From positions 3,290,062-3,354,061 of the forward strand of contig OY755241.1 in assembly GCA_963576725.1 (NCBI GenBank): a stretch of 64,000 nt of DNA. Direction: 5' to 3'. Of this stretch, positions 1-10,329 are shown piece by piece. The notes beneath the pieces are model-generated. The model was not told the DNA's origin. It saw only the letters and a program-made list of their open reading frames with translations, and searched no databases. Origin of the DNA: Azorinus chamasolen. Taxonomy: Eukaryota; Mollusca; Bivalvia; Cardiida; Solecurtidae. Made by a program: the position numbers and the translations under genes. Numbering within the stretch: position 1 is the first letter of the stretch; the number at the start of each line of letters is the position of its first letter.

Positions 1-90
1 ATGCGGTAATCTTTGTTATACAGATCAACAATTTTACAGTTCATCCTTACTGTCCGGAATGGCGTATGTCTATCCGGTAAGCCTTGTTAT

Positions 91-942
91 TGGGAGATTT
101 GAGGACCCCAGCTGCCCGGCAAGGGGCCACGAGTGAATGCTATTCCAAATATGTGATGCTCTTCAGACTTTGTACTAACATATTCTTCAAGGCAGTCTGC
201 CATGCCTGCCTGATATGACAATAACTCTGCATTCTCCCATGCTACCTTGCCGCATAACATCCAGCGACCTAACAACAACTGACAACAATCTTCTATCATA
301 ACATTGGTTTATTTACGCATTATGTACAACTAAGGTTCAGGTTTGTCTCTGTTGGGCATGGTTCCCGATCCCACCGTGCTTGCCCAATTGGCTAGCAGGT
401 ACACCGGACAAGTTGTCGTGTAAGGGCGACCTTTGACAGCCTTCCGAAGTGGTATCCCAAATTTATAATTATTAGGCCCAATAGCCACAAAATACGCCCC
501 AATAGGCTTCAACATATGCCCCAATAGGCTTCAAAGTATGCCCCAATAGGCTACAAAATATGCCCCAATAGGCTTCAAAGTATGCCCCAATAGGCTACAA
601 AATATGCCCCAATAGGCTTCAAAGTATGCCCCAATAGGCTACAAATATGCCCCAAAAGGCTTGAATTGAAAATATGCCCCAGAAGGCTCCAGACTGAATA
701 AATCACATGCAAATTTGACATAAGCTTGTTATATAGAGCTGCAACCCCGAGAACGGATGTATCGCCAATTCAACTACGGCAGATCCTGGGAGATCAGTAA
801 TCCAGCCATCATCTACAATGGCGACACCCCGGGCCTCTATCAGAATTGCAGTCCTTTTAAAATTATAGTTTGATATAAATATTATTAAATATGTACTTAA
901 ATTGTACACATAAATGTTTTGTTCGGATTTCGCTGTCGGCCA
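91..942 (+). mobile_element. LTR-like repeat, copy 1 (852 bp)
   Basis: This block is nearly identical to 1541-2370. It begins TGGGAGATTTGAGG and ends GTCGGCCA, so it has the TG...CA ends of an LTR. An internal ~22-bp minisatellite (ATGCCCCAATAGGCTTC) varies in copy number and explains part of the length difference. Small open frames shared by both copies on the minus strand (70 and 64 codons) look like chance frames. No primer-binding site follows this copy (the next bases are ATCACCC), so it may be a solo or truncated LTR. Orientation is inferred from copy 2. Confidence 0.6.
480..665. repeat. 22-bp minisatellite inside LTR copy 1
   Basis: About eight units of ATGCCCCAATAGGCTTCAAAGT or ATGCCCCAATAGGCTACAAAAT run head to tail. 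The same array with fewer units lies at 1925-2095. Confidence 0.85.
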
Positions 943-1540
943 ATCACCCTTTCAACTTTAAGCAAGCCATAGCCCAATGGCAGTAATTACAATAGACTTC
1001 CAGGAACCGCGCCGTTACTGTAATAGATGTAGGTTATCCCCTATGGTAGTAGCAACACTGTATGCCAAAGTGACTGAAACAAAATAAGAACAAACAGCAG
1101 ACGACTGTATCTTACAGAATAGGACATTCAATGGGACAATAGGGAACATACAACAGTAAAATTAATTAACATACATGTATAATGATATAACATAATAAGC
1201 TTCATAAGAAGGTGACGGGCATGCTGCCGGTCACGTATATGCCAATCTGAAAATTACAAGGCATTTCACCGCATAAAACAATAAATAAAAGGGGGCATGT
1301 GGTGGGTGGGATTTAAGTCGTCTACAGTGTGAATTTATGACACATCATCCCACTCACCATGATTAGTTGCAAATCAGAAGACAAAGGAACAAAGGAACTT
1401 GGGCGGTCTTTGACTATGTCGCTTCTATCAATGACAAATCGGTGTGCAGTATGCCGCTTCTATCACATACAAAATACAAAAATATGAAGAGCTCAAACTC
1501 CAATAACAAACGATTATTGTTGAACAATAATCGCATTTAT
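943..1540. other. Spacer between LTR-like copies
   Basis: No gene seen. It holds AT-rich unique-looking sequence. The last 50 bases (1490-1540), with the small hairpin CGATTATTGTTGAACAATAATCG cut by a short loop, recur at 8880-8931. Confidence 0.5.
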
Positions 1541-2370
1541 TGGGAGATTTGAGGACCCCAGCTGCCCGGCAAGGGGCCACGAGTGAATGCTATTCCAAAT
1601 ATGTGATGCTCTTCAGACTTTGTACTAACATATTCTTCAAGGCAGTCTGCCATGCCTGCCTGATATGACAATAACTCTGCATTCACCCATGCTACCTTGC
1701 CGCATAACATCCAGCGACCTAACAACAACTGACAACAATCTTCTATCATAACATTGGTTTATTTACGCATTATGTACAACTAAGGTTCAGGTTTGGCTCT
1801 GTTGGGCATGGTTCCCGATCCCACCGTGCTTGCCCAATTGGCTAGCAGGTACACCGGACAAGTTGTCGTGTAAGGGCGACCTTTGACAGCCATCCGAAGT
1901 GGTATCCCAAATTTATAATTATTAGGCCCAATAGCCACAAAATACGCCCCAATAGGCTTCAACATATGCCCCAATAGGCTTCAAAGTATGCCCCAATAGG
2001 CTTCAAAGTATGCCCCAATAGGCTACAAAATATGCCCCAATAGGCTTCAAAATATGCCCCAATAGGCTACAAATATGCCCCAAAAGGCTTGAATTGAAAA
2101 TATGCCCCAGAAGGCCCCAGACTGAATAAATCACATGCAAATTTGACATAAGCTTGTTATATAGAGCTGCAACCCCGAGAACGGATGTATCGCCAATTCA
2201 ACTACGGCAGATCCTGGGAGATCAGTAATCCAGCCATCATCTACAATGGCGACACCCCGGGCCTCTATCAGAATTGCAGTCCTTTTGAAATTATAGTTTG
2301 ATATAAATATTATTAAATATGTACTTAAATTGTACACATAAATGTTTTGTTCGGATTTCGCTGTCGGCCA
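1541..2370 (+). mobile_element. LTR-like repeat, copy 2 (830 bp), probable 5' LTR
   Basis: Second copy of the 91-942 block, with TG...CA ends. It is followed after two bases (AC) by TGGCGCCAACCTGATCCC at 2373, which looks like a tRNA primer-binding site: it starts TGG, and its complement ends GGCGCCA as in metazoan tRNA-Lys. That arrangement is expected of the 5' LTR of a retrotransposon running rightward. No matching 3' LTR was found in the window, so the element is truncated or rearranged. Confidence 0.6.
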
Positions 2371-3200
2371 ACTGGCGCCAACCTGATCCCAAGTGTTGGG
2401 AGTCAGGGGGGCGCCACCGCCAAAAGAACAAGAGCAACCATCTTTTGGCACAGCGACAATACGGACACTCTTGGGACCAGCTACGGGTGGCTGGCTGGAA
2501 AAGGGAACCATCTTAGATCCCAATCAGGCTATAAAATCCTATTATTACTAAAATAATTAGGGTTTCTTAAGAATTAAATTCCAGCCGGGCTGATGAAAAC
2601 TGGATTAGAAAACACACACATGCCGAAGGTCATGTTTGCCAAAGGTCATGCGCATACCCTCCTAAGAAAGCTCACAGACAAGTCATGAAGACCAATGTGC
2701 CAAAAGTAGTACCCACGTACATGCATAATTTTATGGGCAGCATAATGATTCAAAGTTTCCTAACCGACTCATTTGCTATATTTGCTATATCAGAATAGCA
2801 CCAACTCTTCCATGAAATCATTTCTAATCAAACAAGGCAGGCATCGAAGTTGTACATGGTAAAGGTAATGATCCGGTTGATGCACCGCCGGAACCTCTTA
2901 CCTGGCCCTCGTCTGATGTTGCCGCAGTACAAGATAATGCAGCTGGGTTCCTCTCCAACTCTCCTCAAGGTCTGCAAACAACCTAGCACGTTAAATAGGG
3001 ACATGCCGCCATACCCCTGTCACCAGAGGACTGCAAAGTCCAGTCTAAGGTTGGGCCCTCCTGGCCCTCTCCTTGCCATGATAACGGCATTTTTGATGAT
3101 GGGGGAAACGTACACCAGATCTTTACAATACCTAGACTATCTGTGGTTTAATTATGAAATGGGAAAGCTTGACATTGACCCCTAAAACAGCCATGCAAAT
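2371..3200 (+). mobile_element. Possible internal remnant of LTR element
   Basis: Sequence downstream of the primer-binding-like motif. A 111-codon open frame at 2850-3185 shows no gag, protease, reverse transcriptase or integrase motif that I recognise. I call it a remnant only because of its position. Confidence 0.3.
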
Positions 3201-4579
3201 TTTATTTAGGTAGTGTATTAGTCAAAATGTGAGCGATACGTTTTTGACCGCATGAACCAACAGTCTGAATATCCTTCGACGAATATCCAGCCGTGGCTGC
3301 CTCTGTAGAATCGCCAAAGCGAAAAAAAATAATAGAGTTTAATTAGCATAAACTAAAAGCATTTCTAATAATAGTGGAGTAATGTGTACGTGGTGCACCA
3401 TTGAGGTGGCAAAATAGAGGTACATTGAAAGGGGGCGTTACTGTTAAAACTGGCTTAGACTGAGGATACGGCGCAGATTTGTCCCGGTCTTACATATTTT
3501 TAACCTTGAATCATAACCATATTGGTCTGTCTTAGAATACTTCATGTGAACAGTGATAGAATCTCCATTTTTCGTCGATTTTAACATCAGAGGTGAAGAA
3601 AACTTTTGAAATATTGCTTTAACGGAAGAAGGCAGAAAATTCTAGGCAATACGCTGCAGTGAACAATCAAGATTCAGATGGATAGATTTTAGATAGATGA
3701 TTTTATTCAGGAAAATAAGGCAATATGCCCATCTTAACAGATATAAGCGAAATATACCGTTCAATGGTGTCAAACAAAAATATAATGGTCAAAGGGAGCT
3801 AACTCATACAGGTTCCAAACATAATGGAGGATGAGTTACTTCCCTTCCAATAAGTACTAAAAACTGTAACTATCCCAGGATGGAGTAAACAAAATATCCT
3901 TAAAATTCTATATTATTACCTCTACCATGACTACTCATCAGAATCGTCAGTTCAAGATGATTCTAATGAGCAGACACACGAACGAAATCGGTGGATACAT
4001 AACAAATTTTACTATTTCAATAGTACCCTTATCCTTTATCTAAATTCCTGAATTCATAACTAGTACAAAACAAAACCCTACACACGCACACAAATATATA
4101 TATCGACTGATTGAATTTGACCTCATTCCTATTATATTGTTTTATCTATTAGAGTAACAATTCTATGCATCTGTATACATTAACATAAATACCAGGTAGG
4201 TTGAAATGATGGATATAAGAAATTCATGTGCAAATGGGAAACAAGTTCTGCGGCAACACCAGTTAGATTTAGCCCCCTAGAGATTTGAAGGAAATCATTA
4301 TTTGTGATATCAACTAGGTTACGTAGTTACATTGAGAACTGATAGCACTAACATATAAGCGTGCCGCATTGTGTGCAAGGCAATTCAAGGAAAACAAGCG
4401 ATGAACAATACAATAATGGCGACAAATGCAGTTCAAAACTGTTCAAACCCTTGTAGCCCAATAGACTCTGCACTGTCTGTGTAAAACTGCAGGCTGTTGC
4501 TACCTAGCTATGACTTATCTGGAATATGACACACTGCATTAAATCATTTAAGAAGTGATACCCAGAGGTGAAGATCCTG
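3201..4579. other. AT-rich intergenic DNA
   Basis: No gene supported. At 3675-3720 is a stretch whose reverse complement contains AATAAAATCATCTATC, resembling the 3' tail of a 5'-truncated non-LTR retrotransposon on the minus strand. The remainder shows no recognisable structure. Confidence 0.4.
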
Positions 4580-5110
4580 TGTTAGACTGATAAATATTTC
4601 GTTATTTACAGTTGATCTCCAGATCATTATCTTTCGTGATAAATGTCACTCAGAGCGCAAGATACAATCATATACCGGCGGTGGGTGATAGCTATTACGT
4701 AAGATTTCATCAATTAAGATGTAATAAGAATAAAAATAAGATTGCTAAGATCAGATCCTTTGTGTATAATTGATCTGTCAAAAACGTCACGGGATATATT
4801 AAAAGGTGTCCCCTGATGCAGGGAGTTACAATTTTAGAGTTAGGAAAGGAAACAAGTGTTTAGGCCATGCTAGATTTCTAGTATTCAGGATATCCTGACG
4901 AAATTACTTTACTTTCATATAGATACGTTTTATTTTGGACTTGTTATTTTACTGTTTGTGGATTGCCACTGTTATGCTATACGAACTGGAATTCCAGGAT
5001 ACATAATAAATTCATATAAAATACTATCGGAGCAGTTTTCCATCTACCAACTCCATATTCTACAGTCTAACACCTGATCATTCTACAGTTCAACATACAT
5101 CCTTACTACA
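4580..5110 (+). repeat. 5' LTR
   Basis: 531-bp left terminal repeat, TG...CA ends, near-identical to 6551-7081. Confidence 0.88.
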
Positions 5111-5469
5111 GTTGGTGGTTGAATCGGGAGTACTCACATATATTTTGTGCTGTACACTTTTTCGGAACCTTCACAAAGCGAGTGGACTCTACCAGTTTGA
5201 GAAATTCATATTCATTCCCCATTCAAGTCGAGCGGACACTGCCAAACTTGAACTAAATTCAAATTCTTCCCCAAACTAAACATGTTGGATCACCACATGG
5301 ATTTTTACTTCGGACATCCAAGGGAACTCGAGGGACAGTTTTGCGGACATTATTCTAACTCCAAAGTGCGACATCGGAACTTTAACAGCAAGATCGAGCC
5401 TTACATTTTACAGGGCATAAAAAAAAGTACCTAGTTATAGTCTACTTTCAGTCCGAATGACCGTTCAGC

Positions 5470-5725
5470 CGACTGTACATTTACTCCCCTGATCATTGAG
5501 TCATTGGCCTACAATATTGAGCACTGCTAACATATGGCGCAATCATGCAGCCGCAGTACCGGCGAGTGACCCTTACAGGTACCCATTTAACCCCTGGGTG
5601 GAGAGTATATGCGGGTGGGAGACACGGAAAAGCGTCTCTGAAATTTCCGGGTGGGACCGGGATTTGAACCCCGGACCTCCGGACTGACAGTCAAGCGCGT
5701 TACCACTAGACCACCGCCACCTACA
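5470..5725 (-). mobile_element. tRNA-Asp-derived SINE-like segment
   Basis: The minus strand from 5721 to about 5649 is tRNA-like: box A TGGTCTAGTGG, box B GGTTCAAATCC, an anticodon loop CTGTCAG (GTC, Asp), and an acceptor stem GGTGGCG facing TCCCACC with one clear mismatch. The T stem also has one mismatch, so it is degenerate rather than a functional tRNA gene. The following minus-strand sequence (about 180 bp) would be the SINE body. It lies in the interior of the LTR element, either as a later insertion or as part of it. Confidence 0.65.
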
Positions 5726-6550
5726 CCTGAGGCATAAGAACATTTCCTCAGCTACAGGATATACAATGACAGTTTCCTATAGAATTACTACAACTACTTT
5801 AGGACGGTACATAGTGTCAATATTATGGATTTTAGAATGTGTTTTATTTCTTCAAATCAGGACTGTTTACGTTTCATGCCAAATTTTGGTACACAGTAGT
5901 CATTTGTTTAAAATGCAGTAGAACTTTTAACTTCATACTATGTTTGTTCAAGTGTAATTGTCTTTTACATGCATTATGTGTTTTTCTTCCAAAGTACATA
6001 CTTTCGCCAGCATCTGTAATGATATACAGTATACTCAATATCGAGCTCAATTGATTTTACATGCATGTTCAGCAATTAGAGAGCCTCGAATTTGCTCCTA
6101 AAATGCTATTTTCTATACGGGACTAATGCGCTCCCCTGAGTTTTAGAGTTGTTACCTCTAATTAATTTCAGTTATGTATTCCACTTCATATAAGGACGTT
6201 TATGTTTGCAATTGCTTGTTTACTTTTACGGGACAGTCGCTCCCATGCTTAGTATAACGTTCAGGAACAAGGTCGGTTCCCGTTATATATTGTTCATATG
6301 CTTTACTACATGACCCGTGTGCTGGTCATTTATTTGTTTGAGATTGCAAAATTATTAACCTACGAAGGGAATACATAACTAATACATTCTGTATATCGTT
6401 TATGCTTTGAACATTAATGTAATTTGTGTTATATTCCACACGTTGAGAACACAGAAAAAAAATGTTGAAATATTAATTGCATGAAAATATAATTGATGTT
6501 CTTCAAATTTTAAATTGTGGGGACACAATCTTTTCTGGAATGGTAGGAAT

Positions 6551-7081
6551 TGTTAGACTGATAAATATTTCGTTATTTACAGTTGATCTCCAGATCATTA
6601 TCTTTCGTGATAAATGTCACTCAGAGCGCAAGATACAATCATATACCGGCGGTGGGTGATAGCTATTACGTAAGATTTCATCAATTAAGATGCAATAAGA
6701 ATAAAAATAAGATTGCTAAGATCAGATCCTTTGTGTATAATTGATCTGTCAAAAACGTCACGGGATATATTAAAAGGTGTCCCCTGATGCAGGGAGTTAC
6801 AATTTTAGAGTTAGGAAAGGAAACAAGTGTTTAGGCCATGCTAGATTTCTAGTATTCAGGATATCCTGACGAAATTACTTTACTTTCATATAGATACGTT
6901 TTATTTTGGACTTGTTATTTTACTGTTTGTGGATTGCCACTGTTATGCTATACGAACTGGAATTCCAGGATACATAATAAATTCATATAAAATACTATCG
7001 GAGCAGTTTTCCATCTACCAACTCCATATTCTACAGTCTAACACCTGATAATTCTACAGTTCAACATACATCCTTACTACA
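6551..7081 (+). repeat. 3' LTR
   Basis: 531-bp right terminal repeat matching 4580-5110, followed by target duplication CCTG. Confidence 0.88.
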
Positions 7082-7192
7082 CCTGCTTGATAAATGCTTT
7101 TATCTGGAGTTTGTGATGGGATTTTTGTATACCTATCAATTGAGTCATAGAAATGCTGCAGAGTTGCTCTACTTGATCAGACCGCTCTACTA

Positions 7193-7265
7193 AACAAGAG
7201 GGCCATGGCGGCCCAGAAATAGCTCAACAGACAAGCAGGAAAAGAATTATGACTTTCATCGTACT
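7193..7265 (+). mobile_element. AACAAGAGGGCCATG-type repeat fragment
   Basis: Begins AACAAGAGGGCCATGGCGGCC, the same start as repeats at 22,807, 42,987 and, inverted, 27,290. Only the first ~70 bp remain. Confidence 0.5.
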
Positions 7266-7279
7266 GATGATGCATATTT

Positions 7280-7648
7280 AATAGGGTTTCATAATCGGCC
7301 GAATGTATAATCGATCATCGGATATAATCGGACAGACCACTGCGATTAATCATAGATTATAAATTGAAATGAGAAATTTAGATTTTGAGTATAAATTTAG
7401 TAACGAAAGTCTTAAAATTGACAATTTATTTTTTAATTGCACATCTGAAGATAAATACATACATTATTAATGTAGTAAAGTGTTTTCATACATTTTATAT
7501 CAGAAACAATATAGCTATTGTACATAGAATATAATAAAAGAAAAATATTATTTCGATTAATCGATTATTTGATTTTGTAATCGGTTATCTATTGAATCAG
7601 CACATTCGATCAATCATCGGAAATAATCGATCATCACTGAAACACTAT
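7280..7648. mobile_element. Inverted-repeat DNA element, hAT-like MITE
   Basis: The left end AGGGTTTCATAATCGGCCG with ATAATCGATCATC nearby is mirrored by the right end GATAATCGATCATCACTGAAACACT-like sequence, with several ATCGATTA motifs inside. No open frame. Family assignment is an inference from TIR style. Confidence 0.5.
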
Positions 7649-7649
7649 G

Positions 7650-8879
7650 ATGCTATGTGCCTAATATCAAAGCTGACTGTAATGTATACATATGTCTCAA
7701 TAGAAAACAAGGCGCCCCTGGGACTGGGTTAATATCTACCCAGGAACACAATCGATATATTTGTCGACGACTGACAACGCACATCATGCGGTCCCAAAAA
7801 GAAATCACCTTGAGCGATTGGGCTCTGGTGAGTGAAATTTGAAAGTTACCAACCGTAGATAGAAATTCATGTAAGCTATAACCTTCTCGTGAGCAACCAT
7901 ATCCACAAGCATTTCATGTAGCTCCTTGAGCCCATGTTAAGGGATGCGAATAAGCATATACACTGAATCCAGCGCTAAGCCTAAAATATCAGAGTAGTGC
8001 AACAATCAATAGATACTTCAATGGCGAAAGGAACTGAAAGTCCACTGCATACTAGGTAAATGTATGAACCAGGGCTTCAGAGTTATTGAAAAGAAAATTA
8101 ATGTGTGTGCCAGAAAGGCATCAGTTCACCATTGCATTGTCATATGTTCGGTCACCTAAACGGGCTTGACCACAACCCACCACTAGGGGACAACTACAGA
8201 CACCCAGATTCTAAAGACCCTGGCTGCACCAACACCAACTGCGCCAACTCAACATATTGACCTGACATTATCTTGTTGTTAAGAGTTTACGACACATAGA
8301 ACCCAATTGATGAGTGGACGCTAGATGTTGGTGCAGGGTTTGGATCTAGGACCGAAGCTGTCACCTCACCTGGGCCTGCAAACAATTCAACACCAACGCA
8401 TTACCTATGAAATGTCCAAGCTGACTAAATGGAGAGACCTCCAGCTGGGTGGATGGTTGGCCCTGGTTGGTCATCCTTGTGGAACGCTGCATCTGACTGG
8501 CTCCTAGAGCTGGGTATCGCCCCTCGCAACTCAACTGGCTCCTCTTGAGCACCATTGCCTCCATTCAACAATCACCCGAGATGGACACTTGCTACGGGCT
8601 GAACGTCTTGGCTCATTGTGTGTGGACGATAAATAAAACAAAATTGCTTTAAATATCCATAAAATAAAATTATTTGGTTTGGTAATCAAATATGGTATCA
8701 TGATCATACTGCCATTTGTGCCAGTGTGTGTGCGCCCCTGTCAAGGGGGGGGGGGTAACTGATCAGAACACTGACAAGAGGCTGAAGATCAATAGCTTAA
8801 CAGCATAGATTCACATTAAATGGTTAAAGCAATCGAAAGAGATCGAAATACATATATCATTTCTTTTAGCTTACATATA
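7650..8879. other. No gene seen
   Basis: Short open frames only (60-67 codons on either strand), no recognisable motif, and a G run at 8745. Left as uncharacterised intergenic DNA. Confidence 0.5.
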
Positions 8880-9350
8880 TAGCTCAAACTCCAATAACAA
8901 ACGATTATTGTTGAACAATAATCGCATTTATAAAGATCGACAGTGTTACACTGTCTGGAATGGCGTATGTCTATCCGGTAAGCTTTTTTTTATAAAGATC
9001 GACAGTGTTACAGTTCATCCTTACTGCCTGGAATGGTGTATGTCTATCCGGCAAGCTTTGTTATAAAGATCAACAGTGTTACAGTTCATCCTTACTGCCT
9101 TGAATGGTGTATGTCTATCCGGTAAGTTTTGTTATAAAGATCAACAGTGTTACAGTTCATTCTTACTGTCTGGAATGGTGTATGTCTATCCGGTAAGCTT
9201 TGTTATAAAGATAGACAGTGTTACAGTTCATCCTTACTGTCTGGAATGGCGTATATCTATCCGGTAATCTTTGTTATACAGATCAACAATGTTAAAGTTC
9301 ATCCTTACTGTCTGGAGTGGCTCATGTCTATCTTGTAAGCTTTGTTATTC
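8880..9350. repeat. 71-bp tandem repeat with leading hairpin
   Basis: Starts with a hairpin (CGATTATTG TTG AACAATAATCG region at 8900-8925), then about six ~71-bp units containing ACAGTTCATCCTTACTG and ATGTCTATCCGGTAAGC. A single unit occurs at 1-90 and the hairpin leader at 1490-1540. Hairpin plus core repeats resembles bivalve non-autonomous Helentron elements, but that is an inference. Confidence 0.75.
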
Positions 9351-9734
9351 TTTTGTAACACTGTCAACACTGAGTATAGTGTTTAATAAAGAGTACACTC
9401 GGCACGAAATGCTTAGTCTTGCTAGAGGATTTTGTATGACAAACAGCGCAGACATTGACCAGAGAGATCTTTATCTTCAGGTCATATTTCATGTTAGCTG
9501 TTTGTCTTCAAGAACTCGTTATTATGATGCAAAAAAAGATTTTTTCAGTCGATATGACCTGACCAGGAACCTACAGAAACTACCGTATTTCATCTGAGTA
9601 TATATTGCTTCTTTATATCCCTGCTAACACCTTTTTCTCATGGTATATATAGATATATGCAGCTAAATTATGAAGTGATGTTCTGGATCTGGTTAAAGCG
9701 ACTCGAATACTCGATCATAAAAGTCAGTATAATT
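9351..9734. other. AT-rich spacer
   Basis: The open frame running out of the 71-bp repeat to 9597 has no recognisable domain. No splice-supported exon could be identified. Confidence 0.4.
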
Positions 9735-9968
9735 TTAACCATTTACTCCATGAATATTCATGATAGAAATAATGACATCATAATTATTAATTAGATTAAT
9801 ATTTAAAATGGCATATAAAGTTCCAAAGCAGAAACTGTCGAATCATATCTATATCATTTCATAAGCAAACAGAACAGACCCTGACCAGACAGCTCCTACA
9901 AGTCGTCTGTTCTAGGTCTTCTCTGTTTGCAAATCGTGGAAAGGTGTATCTATGGGGTAAAGGGTTAA
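9735..9968. mobile_element. TTAA MITE, family A (central palindrome)
   Basis: Bounded by TTAACC and GGGTTAA, i.e. CCC...GGG inside TTAA, the hallmark of piggyBac-type elements. The core 9864-9930 is a ~67-bp palindrome beginning GCAAACAGA and ending CTGTTTGC. No coding capacity. It directly abuts the next copy. Confidence 0.8.
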
Positions 9969-10217
9969 TTAACCCTTTCCCTCCTATAAACGTGTTTTCA
10001 CGCATTTGCAAACAGAGTAGACCCAGATCAGACGACTCCTAGAGGAGCCGTCTGATCAGGGTCTGCTCTGTTTGCTAATAGAATTTGATAGGACTGTTTC
10101 TTTGCATTCTAAAATGTCTACAATGTTCCACCTTCCATATTTATTATAACTATTTTGTCCATGAATATTCAGTAGGTATTGGAATTTAGAATAAATGTAG
10201 AACAGGGAAAGGGTTAA
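9969..10217. mobile_element. TTAA MITE, family A
   Basis: Complete copy, TTAACCCTTTCCCTCC at left and AAAGGGTTAA at right. The palindromic core (about 10,007-10,075) reads TGCAAACAGAG...CTCTGTTTGC with an AGACGGCTCC/GGAGCCGTCT centre. Head-to-tail with the previous copy at TTAA/TTAA. Confidence 0.85.
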
Positions 10218-10329
10218 GAGTAATTTTCAGATTGCTAGAGTTGTTGAATACCAATTTTGACGATTAATACCTATGATGCACTCTGTCTAATGGTATTATA
10301 ATTTATCAGCATGTTTAATTGAATCGTAC

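Larger units (their letters stand above)
4580..7081 (+). mobile_element. Complete non-autonomous LTR retrotransposon (2.5 kb)
   Basis: Two 531-bp direct repeats (4580-5110 and 6551-7081) start TGTTAGACTG and end CTTACTACA. The element is bracketed by a 4-bp duplication CCTG (4576-4579 and 7082-7085). Two bases after the left LTR is TGGTGGTTGAATCGGGAG (from 5113), a primer-binding-site-like motif. Upstream of the right LTR is a weak purine-rich stretch (GGAATGGTAGGAAT). The 1440-bp interior has no open frame above 71 codons, so it cannot encode gag-pol and must be mobilised in trans (LARD/TRIM-like). It carries a tRNA-derived segment on the minus strand. The LTRs differ at very few positions, suggesting a recent insertion. 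Confidence 0.9.

Noticed and set aside
91..299. Conserved 70-codon minus-strand frame in both LTR-like copies
   Set aside because: Conservation follows from the recent duplication of the whole block; no independent evidence of coding.
5649..5721. Functional tRNA-Asp gene
   Set aside because: Mismatches in acceptor, T and anticodon stems and its position inside an LTR element point to a SINE head.
9271..9597. 108-codon plus-strand frame as an upstream lectin exon
   Set aside because: Starts in satellite sequence, no signal-peptide-like segment and no donor site in the needed phase could be identified.
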